From NCBI RefSeq assembly GCF_023023025.1, contig NZ_CP095481.1, positions 2,356,001 to 2,420,000 on the forward strand: 64,000 nucleotides of DNA. The letters run 5' to 3'. Shown in pieces: positions 52,730 to 59,362 of this stretch (within the stretch, counting starts at the first letter, position 1; each line of letters starts with the position of its first letter). Below the pieces are notes generated by a model that worked only from the letters and a program-made list of their open reading frames with translations, was not told the DNA's origin and did not search any database. The translations under genes and the position numbers were made by a program. The stretch is from Amycolatopsis sp. WQ 127309 (GTDB lineage: Bacteria; Actinomycetota; Actinomycetes; Mycobacteriales; Pseudonocardiaceae).

Positions 52730-53742
52730 TGCGCGCCTCCCCAGCAGTTCTGCAGGCCCCACGCGGTGTCGTGGCTTTCGACGCCGGGCAGCGGCTTGTC
52801 GGTGATCACGGCGGACCCGGTGTTGACGAAGCCGGTGGGCTTCTTGCCGGTCTTCGCGTACTCGACGGCGGCGAGCACACCCTGCTCGGCCATCTTCTTG
52901 GGGAACTGCATGACGGTCGCGGCGTAGAGACCGTCCTTGACGTTCTGGACGCCTTCGCAGCCGCCGTCGATCGAACCCATGACGATCTGGTTCGTGAGCC
53001 CGCGGGCCTTCAGCGCCGCGTTCGCGCCGCGGCCCATCGGCTCGTTCATCGAGTACACGGCGTTGATGTCCGTGGTGCGCTGCAGCAGGTTCTCCATGCC
53101 CTGCTGGGCGAGGCTCTGGTCGCCGTTGGCCGCGGTGTGCCCCTTGATCTCGGGCGAGCCGTCGGTCAGCCCGATGCCCTTGAGGAAGCCGCCGTGGCGC
53201 TGGGTGTCGACCGAGCTGCCGGCCGTGCCGTCGACCATCAGCAGCTTGGGCGGGGTGCCCTTGAGCGAGGCTTTGACGTACGCGCCCTGCTGCTGGCCGG
53301 CCGCGAAGTTGTCGGTGGCGAAGGTGGCGTCGACGGCGTCCGGCGGTTCGGTCGCGGTGTCGAGCGCGATGACCAGGATCCCGGCGTCGCGGGCGTCCTT
53401 GATCGCCTTCAGCACGCCGGTCGACGAGCTGGGCGTGATGAGGATGGTGTTCGCGCCCTGCTGCACGAGGTTCTCGATGGCGCGGACCTGGCCGTCGTTG
53501 TCGCCGTCGAACTGACCGGCGAGGGCGCTGAAATCGGCGCCGTTGGCCTGTGCGGTGGCTTTCGCGGATTCGCGCAACGCCACGAAGTACGGGTTGGTGT
53601 CGGTCTTGGTGACCAGGCCGACCTTCGCCTTTCCACTGCCACCGGTGTTCGTGTTGCCGCCCCAGTGGCGTTCCACGGTGCACCCGGTCGTCGTGGCGAG
53701 GACGGCGGCCAGCGCGAGTGCTGTGAGACTTCGCTGTCTCAT
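52726..53742 (-). CDS. Sugar-binding lipoprotein (ribose/fructose-type SBP)
   Basis: 338 residues. Lipobox ATTTGC near residue 20 anchors it outside the membrane. The periplasmic-binding-protein fold (Peripla_BP_4) is clear from VGLVTKTDTNPYFVALRESAKATAQANGA, IENLVQQGANTILITPSSSTGVLKAIKDARDAGILVIALDT and DGTAGSSVDTQRHGGFLKGI. First gene of the operon, divergent from the LacI gene. The exact sugar is not readable. Confidence 0.93.
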   Translation of the reverse strand: MRQRSLTALALAAVLATTTGCTVERHWGGNTNTGGSGKAKVGLVTKTDTNPYFVALRESAKATAQANGADFSALAGQFDGDNDGQVRAIENLVQQGANTILITPSSSTGVLKAIKDARDAGILVIALDTATEPPDAVDATFATDNFAAGQQQGAYVKASLKGTPPKLLMVDGTAGSSVDTQRHGGFLKGIGLTDGSPEIKGHTAANGDQSLAQQGMENLLQRTTDINAVYSMNEPMGRGANAALKARGLTNQIVMGSIDGGCEGVQNVKDGLYAATVMQFPKKMAEQGVLAAVEYAKTGKKPTGFVNTGSAVITDKPLPGVESHDTAWGLQNCWGGAQ

Positions 53743-53810
53743 GGGTTCCCACCCTTTATAGGTCGAAGCTTGCCGATGGTCGGGAAGGTAGACAGACTCA
53801 GGCTCCGGAC

Positions 53811-53834
53811 GCAAGCGTTTGCGCAAACGCTTGC
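53811..53834. promoter_or_regulatory. LacI-type operator in the divergent sugar-operon promoter
   Basis: A perfect 24-bp palindrome with arms GCAAGCGTTTGC and GCAAACGCTTGC and no spacer. It contains CAAGCGTTTG/CAAACGCTTG motifs of the CG-centred LacI class and lies 69 bp from the binding-protein start and 27 bp from the LacI start, so it can control both. Confidence 0.82.
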
Positions 53835-53860
53835 CGAGTTACCCCCACGTAAGGATTGGT

Positions 53861-54898
53861 ATGCCCCAGCCGAGATCATCGCGGCCGACCCAGCGGGACA
53901 TCGCCGAGCTCGCCGGCGTCTCGATCACGACCGTTTCGCACGTGGTGAACGGAACGCGCGCGGTCGCCGAGGACACCAAGGCGGCGGTGCTGCGGGCGAT
54001 CGAGACGACCGGCTACACCGGCGACGCCATCGCGCGCTCGCTGGTCACCGGCGGCACCCGCTCGATCGGGATGGCGATCTCGCTCGTCGCGAACCCGTAC
54101 TTCGCGACGCTGATGCAGGCGATCGAGCGGGAGGCGTCCACGCACGGGTACACCGTGCTGCTGGCCGACACCCACGACACGGTGAACACGGAGCGTGACA
54201 CGGTTCGGACGTTGCGCTCCCGTCGCGTCGACGGCCTCCTCATCACGCCGGCGCCGGGCGACGGCTCGGTGATCGGCGAGCTGGTCTCCCTCGACGTCCC
54301 GACGGTGCTGATCGACCGGCTGACCACCCGCGTCGACGTCGACCAGGTGGGTACGGAGAACATCCAGGCGACGTCGGCGCTGACCGCGCACCTGGCCACG
54401 CTCGGGCACCGGCGGATCGGGATGATCAGCGGCGCGCCCGGCCTCTCGACCAGCGAGGAGCGCGTGCTGGGCTACCGGCTGGGGCTCGGCCGCTCCGGAC
54501 TGACGTGGTCGGCCGACCTCGTGGCCTGCGGAAACTCGTCGCACGAGGGCGGCGCGCTGGCCGTCAGCCAGCTGCTGGCCCTGCCCGAACCGCCGACCGC
54601 GCTGGTGGTCGGCAACGACAGCATGATGGTCGGGGTGCTGCACGAAGCGCGGCGGCGCGGGCTCAAGATCGGGCAGGACCTGCCGGTGGTCGTCTACGAC
54701 GACGTCGAGTGGGCCGACCTGGTGGACCCGCCGCTGACGACGATGGCGCAGCCGATCGAGGAGATCGGCCGGCAGGCGGTGCGGCTGCTGCTGGCGCGGA
54801 TCAACGACCCGGCCCGCAAGGCCGAAACCGTGCGCCTACCGCCAACCCTGCGTCACCGAGAGTCGTGCGGCTGCCCCGCGGTTCACTCACATCAGTGA
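53861..54898 (+). CDS. LacI family transcriptional regulator of the sugar operon
   Basis: 345 residues. N-terminal LacI HTH with hinge: TQRDIAELAGVSITTVSHVVNGTRAVAEDTKAAVLRAIETTGY. The C-terminal effector domain is periplasmic-binding-like with VNPYFA-type strand (VANPYFATLMQAI), TVLIDRLTTRVDVDQVGTENI and the end LRHRESCGCP. ATG 53861 follows GTAAGGA. Its position opposite the ABC operon and the perfect palindrome nearby make it the likely sugar-responsive repressor. Confidence 0.94.
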   Translation: MPQPRSSRPTQRDIAELAGVSITTVSHVVNGTRAVAEDTKAAVLRAIETTGYTGDAIARSLVTGGTRSIGMAISLVANPYFATLMQAIEREASTHGYTVLLADTHDTVNTERDTVRTLRSRRVDGLLITPAPGDGSVIGELVSLDVPTVLIDRLTTRVDVDQVGTENIQATSALTAHLATLGHRRIGMISGAPGLSTSEERVLGYRLGLGRSGLTWSADLVACGNSSHEGGALAVSQLLALPEPPTALVVGNDSMMVGVLHEARRRGLKIGQDLPVVVYDDVEWADLVDPPLTTMAQPIEEIGRQAVRLLLARINDPARKAETVRLPPTLRHRESCGCPAVHSHQ

Positions 54899-54967
54899 TT
54901 CTCGGGTGTTAAGGCCGCTGCCCGGCCGCTCAGCGGATACCTTTCGGCTGAGCGTCTGCGAGGGCTT

Positions 54968-55834
54968 ATGACGGCACTTTCGCCGGAGCTCCGGTTCTGG
55001 GACCCCCCGGTCACCTACCGGATCGGCGTCGCGATGGGTGCGCAAGCGCACCCCTATTCAGGTGAGCTGCTGCGCTCGATCAGGGCCGCCGCCGCGCAGG
55101 CCGGCTGCGACGTCACCCTGGCCGACACCGGCGACAGCGTCAGCGAAGAGGCCGCGGTCGTCCGCGCGCTGCGAGCGGACCTCGTGGACGGCGTGCTGCT
55201 GGTTCCCACGCCGGGCGACGAAGCGGTGGTCAACGGCCTGGTCCGGATGGGCGTGCCGACGGTGCTGATGGACCGCGTCGCCGCGCGCAACGACGTCGAC
55301 CAGGTGGGCACCGAGAGCGTCCACTCGATGAGCACCCTGGTGAAGCACCTGATCGAGCGCCGCCACCGCAAGATCGGCCTGATCTCGGGCGACGACGGCC
55401 AGGACGTTAGCCGCGAGCGCGTCCGGGGGTATCGCCTCGGCCTGGAGCAGTCGGGCCTGCGCTGGAACCGCGAACTGGTGGAGAGTGGCCTGTCGACGTC
55501 GGGCGGAGCGGCCCGCGCGACGGCCAAGCTCCTGGACGGCTGGCCGTCCCCGACGGCGCTGGTGGTGGCGGACGAGGCGATGCTGGTGGGCGTCCAGTAC
55601 GAGGCCCACCGCCGCGGCATCCGCATCGGCTCGGAGCTGGCCGTGGTCGGCTACGGCGACATGGACTGGGCCCGCCGGGTGAGCCCGGCGGTGACGACAC
55701 TGGTCCAGCCGATCGCCGATATCGGCCGCCGGGCGGTGCAACTGCTGCTGTCCCGGATGGCCGACCCGGACCGGCCACCGGAGTCGGTGCTGCTGACCCC
55801 GAGGTTCCTGCACGGCGCGTCCTGCGGCTGCTGA
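54968..55834 (+). CDS. LacI-type effector domain protein lacking the DNA-binding domain
   Basis: 288 residues that align in layout with the effector domain of the preceding LacI protein: TYRIGVAMGAQAHPYSGELLRSI, DLVDGVLLVPTPGDEAVVNGLVRMGVPTVLMDR, NDVDQVGTESVHSM, GLISGDDGQDVSRERVRGYRLGLEQSGLRW and the ending HGASCGC. The first 15 residues have no HTH and none is encoded upstream in frame, so it is a DNA-binding-free paralogue. It may modulate its neighbour through sugar binding or heterodimerisation; this is inference. It is 69 bases downstream of the LacI gene. Confidence 0.85.
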   Translation: MTALSPELRFWDPPVTYRIGVAMGAQAHPYSGELLRSIRAAAAQAGCDVTLADTGDSVSEEAAVVRALRADLVDGVLLVPTPGDEAVVNGLVRMGVPTVLMDRVAARNDVDQVGTESVHSMSTLVKHLIERRHRKIGLISGDDGQDVSRERVRGYRLGLEQSGLRWNRELVESGLSTSGGAARATAKLLDGWPSPTALVVADEAMLVGVQYEAHRRGIRIGSELAVVGYGDMDWARRVSPAVTTLVQPIADIGRRAVQLLLSRMADPDRPPESVLLTPRFLHGASCGC

Positions 55835-55869
55835 GGCTGGCGCACACCGCCCAGCTGTCCGCCGGCGAG

Positions 55870-56349
55870 TTGTCCGCGGCGCGCGCCCTACTCGAAGGTG
55901 CGTTCAAGGACTTCGACCTCGCCGGCTGGGAGAACACGCTGGGCGGCATGCACGCGCTGACCTTCGACGGCGCTGAGCTGGTCGGTCACGCGTCGCTCGT
56001 GCAGCGACGGCTCCTGCACGGCGACCGCGTGCTGAACACGGGATACGTCGAGGGCGTCGCCGTTCATCCCGGGCACCGGCGGCGGGGAGTCGCGAGTGCG
56101 CTGATGGCCGAAATGGAAGCGCTGCTGGGTGGGTACGAGGTGGGCGCGCTGAGCGCGTCCACGGCTGGCAGGCCGCTGTACGAGGCCCGCGGCTGGCAGC
56201 AGTGGCGCGGGCCGACGTTCTCCCTGACACCGTCGGGAATCCAGCGCACCGAGGACGACGACGGCGCCGTCTACGTGTTCCCGGGCCGGGTACCGCTGAA
56301 TCTGGACGGGGAGCTAACCGCCGACTGGCGGGCCGGCGACGTCTGGTGA
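55870..56349 (+). CDS. AAC(2')-I-like aminoglycoside N-acetyltransferase (GNAT)
   Basis: The GNAT fold is closely AAC(2')-I-like: WENTLGGMHALTFDGAELVGHASLVQRRLL, NTGYVEGVAVHPGHRRRGVASALM (acetyl-CoA loop), YEVGALSASTAGRPLYEARGWQQW and the terminal DWRAGDVW, all as in mycobacterial AAC(2')-Ic. The family acetylates the 2'-amino group of aminoglycosides, but in many actinobacteria it is intrinsic and the native substrate is uncertain. TTG 55870 is the first orthodox start; homology (RLAHTAQLSAGELSAARA) continues back to about 55831, where CTGA overlaps the stop of the preceding gene, so a CTG start is possible. Confidence 0.85.
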   Translation: MSAARALLEGAFKDFDLAGWENTLGGMHALTFDGAELVGHASLVQRRLLHGDRVLNTGYVEGVAVHPGHRRRGVASALMAEMEALLGGYEVGALSASTAGRPLYEARGWQQWRGPTFSLTPSGIQRTEDDDGAVYVFPGRVPLNLDGELTADWRAGDVW

Positions 56350-56363
56350 CATCGTAGTCGAAA

Positions 56364-56404
56364 CAAGAAATGTTCTTGATTTACGTACTACTGTTCGATA
56401 CTGC
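56364..56404 (+). promoter_or_regulatory. Candidate promoter/operator of the SIR2-PRTase gene
   Basis: CAAGAA-ATG-TTCTTG (56364-56378) is a perfect inverted repeat. Overlapping it is TTGATT (56376-56381) as a possible -35 box with GATACT (56397-56402) as a weak -10 box. This would put the transcript start near 56410, consistent with the TTG start at 56526. Confidence 0.35.
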
Positions 56405-56525
56405 CGCAGGTCACCGAAGCCACCCGCGCAAAGATCATATTCGAGTGCGAGTAGCATCCGCAACCACCCGATCTGCCACAAAACCGACGCCGGCCAAGAG
56501 CACAACTGAAATCCGCGGAGCACAG

Positions 56526-57920
56526 TTGAGCAACTACCTGAGAAGTGAACTGATCGAAGCGCTGCGATCAAACAGTGCGGTCATCATCGTGGGCGCCGGC
56601 AGCAGCATCACGGCAACCGGAGGCGCGGAATACAGTTCGTGGAACAGCTTACTGGAATCGGGTATTTCTCGCTGCCTGGACCTCAACGATGCGCTCGGGG
56701 AAACCTGGGAAACTGCTCGGCACGCAGAGATCAAGTCGGATGACCAGGCGGACAAACTCTCCCTGGCAGAGGAGATCACCCGCACGCTGAAGGCTTACCC
56801 CGGGAACCACTACGCAAAGTGGCTCAAGGACACGGTCGGATCATTGACAGCGTCGAATCCCGGCCTTCTGCAGATCTTGGGAGAGTTCAACGTTCCCATA
56901 CTCACCACCAACTACGACGGCCTGATCGAGGCGGTTACGGGACGAGAGACCGTCACCTGGGAGAACGTTCCCGAAATCCAGGACGAGATCCAAAACCCCG
57001 GCAAGAGCGTCATTCACCTCCACGGTCATTGGCGCAGACCGGAATCCGTCGTGTTCGGGTACGAAAGCTACGCCCAGGTTATTGGCGACCTCGGCTCCCA
57101 GGCCCTACTGAGATCCTTGCTTTCTGTCAAATCCATCATCTTCGTCGGATTCGGCGCAGGCCTGAACGATCCGAACTTCTCATCGTTGGGCACCTGGCTC
57201 TCCACCTCTCTCAAGGATTCGGGCCTTGCGCCCGTGGCCCTCGTCCGATCCAAAGAAAAGGAACTGACGGAACGTCGCTACCGGCAGTTCAAGTACAATG
57301 TACTCAGCTATGGGGCCGAGTACGAGGACCTTGAAATCTACCTTGCAGACCTGCGGCTGGCCTGCGGCGAATCACACCCGACAGGTGAACCCGTCATCAA
57401 TTTCACTTGGGATTCACTGACTCCCAAGCTAATGCGGCTACACCGCAGAATTGAACGAGACTATCGTCCCGACTTCATCATCGCCATGTCGGGACCGGGA
57501 AATTTCGCACCCGCCTACTGCCTGGCCCATTCGAGCGACGATCCCCCACTGCTCACTGCGGTCACATTTCCGAAGCGCCCCAAGCGCAGCGACAGTTGCG
57601 TCGCCTTCCAGGAGGTCGCAGAGAAATCCGAATGGATCCACCAGGAGACAACCAGGTGGGACATCTTCTTGCCCAATATCATCAGGCATTTCCCGCCGGG
57701 ATCAAAGGGTCTGATCTTCGATGATCGAGCGATAGGGGGACGAGCCCAGAAGCAGGTGGCCAGCTTTCTCGAAGGAATGAAATACGAAGTACGAAGAGCA
57801 GCCCTGGTCGTACACCCGGACTGCGCCGCAGATGTCAACTACTACGAAGAAGTCATATCCGGCGACTTCGTCTTCCCGTGGGGTGGTAAGTATGGTCGAA
57901 ATGAGCCGCCAGCTGGCTGA
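56526..57920 (+). CDS. SIR2-family NADase fused to a phosphoribosyltransferase-like domain
   Basis: 464 residues. The N-terminal SIR2_2-type domain has VGAGSS (22-27), TTNYD (127-131), HLHGH (164-168, candidate catalytic His) and VGFGAGLND (207-215); such domains act as NAD+-depleting effectors in Thoeris, DSR and SIR2-HerA anti-phage systems. Residues about 297-460 read as a PRTase: LTPKLMRLHRRIE, RPDFIIAMSGPGN and the PRPP-loop-like LIFDDRAIGGRA (396-407). TTG 56526 has GGAG five bases upstream; ATG 56370 would add 52 residues. Codon use and base composition are visibly lower-GC than flanking genes, indicating transfer. Overlaps the next gene by 29 bases. Defence function is inferred. Confidence 0.82.
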   Translation: MSNYLRSELIEALRSNSAVIIVGAGSSITATGGAEYSSWNSLLESGISRCLDLNDALGETWETARHAEIKSDDQADKLSLAEEITRTLKAYPGNHYAKWLKDTVGSLTASNPGLLQILGEFNVPILTTNYDGLIEAVTGRETVTWENVPEIQDEIQNPGKSVIHLHGHWRRPESVVFGYESYAQVIGDLGSQALLRSLLSVKSIIFVGFGAGLNDPNFSSLGTWLSTSLKDSGLAPVALVRSKEKELTERRYRQFKYNVLSYGAEYEDLEIYLADLRLACGESHPTGEPVINFTWDSLTPKLMRLHRRIERDYRPDFIIAMSGPGNFAPAYCLAHSSDDPPLLTAVTFPKRPKRSDSCVAFQEVAEKSEWIHQETTRWDIFLPNIIRHFPPGSKGLIFDDRAIGGRAQKQVASFLEGMKYEVRRAALVVHPDCAADVNYYEEVISGDFVFPWGGKYGRNEPPAG

Positions 57921-58275
57921 TCTGTCCGCTGGCCTCCACGCCCTTCAGGTCCTACAGCGCAGTTACGACGATGACATGTGGGACATCGAACAACCCGAAT
58001 TCGAGAAGATCAGGCATATTCACCTCCACTTGTCCGTCTCCCTGGGAAAGCTGGCGAAAGCGATAGAACCGCTGGACCACCGGTTCCACCGGGGCGAAGC
58101 CGTGGATGTCCCCACAATGAAAGAGGATCTGAGTCCCATCTTGGCCGACCTGCTCATGCACGTGAGCCAAATCGCCAATATGCTCGACGGAGAACTGAAC
58201 TCGATGCTACTGAATCGCTACAAGAAGAATGCTTTGAAATTTTCCCCTGAATCCGCCTTCAGCAAGTTGGACTAG
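57892..58275 (+). CDS. Small MazG-like protein with altered metal site
   Basis: 127 residues, helical, lower GC like its neighbour. The pattern HLHLSVSLGKLAKAIE, then PILADLLMHVSQIANMLDGELNSMLLNRYKKNALKFSPES follows the MazG/all-alpha NTP pyrophosphatase layout (normally EExxEL...ELADVL...N..K), but the first metal-binding Glu pair and third Glu are replaced (SVSLGK), so catalysis may be lost. ATG 57892 lies inside the 3' end of the SIR2 gene, so expression is coupled. It may be a regulator, antitoxin-like partner or nucleotide sensor of the SIR2 protein. Confidence 0.7.
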   Translation: MVEMSRQLADLSAGLHALQVLQRSYDDDMWDIEQPEFEKIRHIHLHLSVSLGKLAKAIEPLDHRFHRGEAVDVPTMKEDLSPILADLLMHVSQIANMLDGELNSMLLNRYKKNALKFSPESAFSKLD

Positions 58276-58297
58276 GTACCGACGGCACTGCATGGTT

Positions 58298-59290
58298 TCA
58301 ATGTGACAGCGTCGCCGCCGCTTCGAGCAGCATCCAGCCGCCCACCTGGACCGACATGTCGCGCTCCGGGGCGTCTTTCGGCAGCGGCGAGAGTGCCGGG
58401 CGGTCCCAGAACGCGCTGAACACCGGCCCTTCCGACGCGCCGGACCAGCACGCCTCGGCCGACGTGAGCACCAGCGAGCGGGCCACCGAAGCCTCGGGGC
58501 CGGGCAGGGACCGCGCCGCCAAAGCCAGGTAGCGGGCCAGGATCGCCGCGAACAAACCGCCGTCGCCGCCGCTTTGGCCGCGGATCACGCCGCCTGGCGC
58601 GCAATGCTCGGCCACCGCCCGGACCGTCCGCGCCGCTTCGTCCATTAAGGACAGTTCCAGGCACGCGCCGAGGTAGACCCCTTGGCAGTACGTGTAAATG
58701 TGCTTCACCAGCTCGCCCGTGTCCGTCCGGATGCCGTCCCAGACTAGGCCCGTCGACGGGTCCACCAGGGTCGACGACAGCCAGTCCGTCATCTCGCGGG
58801 CGCGCGTGCGGTTGCCGGAGCGGGCGTGGAAGATCGCCGCCGGGCCGTTGGCCGGGGCGTTCTTGAACTCGTCGCCGACGCGCCACCAGATGCCGCCGCC
58901 CGCCGCCTCCGTCCAGCCCGACAGGAGCTGCGTGTCGATCGCCGCCAGTGCCGGGCCGACGTCGATGCCCAGGGGCTGAACCCGTTGCAGCGCAAGGCCG
59001 AGCCACGCGATGTCGTCGTAGAAGTCGTTCGTCCAGCGGCCGAAGTTGCGCAGCCGGACCGAGCGGACGAACGAACGGATCAGGGCGAGCCGAGCAGCCG
59101 AAGGCTCGCGCAGCTGGGCGTCGATCAGCGTGTCCAGCAGGTGCGCCTGCCACCAGTAGTTCCAGTGCCAGTGCAGCCGCTGCCCCGCCGTCGCCGGCCA
59201 GCCGCTGCGGCCGAGGACCGTGCCGGGCAGCCCCCACACCCGGCGCAGGTGCCGCGAGGTCACCGCGCGTTCGGCGGCCGAGACGTCCAT
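58298..59290 (-). CDS. Glycoside hydrolase family 76-like (alpha-1,6-mannanase type)
   Basis: 330 residues of an (alpha/alpha)6 barrel. HWHWNYWWQAHLLDTLIDA, FYDDIAWLGLALQRV (the DD pair of the GH76 active site), GGIWWRVGDEFKNAPANGPAAIFHARSG and HIYTYCQGVYLGACLEL match GH76. Family members cleave alpha-1,6-mannan. No signal peptide is visible, which is unusual, so it may act inside the cell on a mannan or mannoside intermediate. ATG 59290; divergent from the molybdopterin enzyme with a shared 72-bp promoter region. Confidence 0.85.
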   Translation of the reverse strand: MDVSAAERAVTSRHLRRVWGLPGTVLGRSGWPATAGQRLHWHWNYWWQAHLLDTLIDAQLREPSAARLALIRSFVRSVRLRNFGRWTNDFYDDIAWLGLALQRVQPLGIDVGPALAAIDTQLLSGWTEAAGGGIWWRVGDEFKNAPANGPAAIFHARSGNRTRAREMTDWLSSTLVDPSTGLVWDGIRTDTGELVKHIYTYCQGVYLGACLELSLMDEAARTVRAVAEHCAPGGVIRGQSGGDGGLFAAILARYLALAARSLPGPEASVARSLVLTSAEACWSGASEGPVFSAFWDRPALSPLPKDAPERDMSVQVGGWMLLEAAATLSH

Positions 59291-59315
59291 GCGGGCAATC
59301 CTGCCTTGCCCACTG

Positions 59316-59333
59316 ACATACCGCTCGGTATGT
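59316..59333. promoter_or_regulatory. TetR-type operator between GH76 and molybdopterin oxidoreductase genes
   Basis: ACATACCG-CT-CGGTATGT, a perfect inverted repeat with a two-base spacer, placed between the divergent starts (59290 and 59363). The ATACCG/CGGTAT form resembles TetR-family operators. No regulator gene is adjacent. Confidence 0.6.
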
Positions 59334-59362
59334 TGAAGGACCCGACGGCCTGCGAGGTACTC

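Noticed and set aside
56370..56525. Upstream ATG of the SIR2 gene adding 52 residues (MFLIYVLLFDTAAG...)
   Set aside because: No ribosome-binding site, low similarity to the SIR2 domain, and a palindrome/promoter lies in it; TTG 56526 has a proper GGAG site. It cannot be fully excluded.
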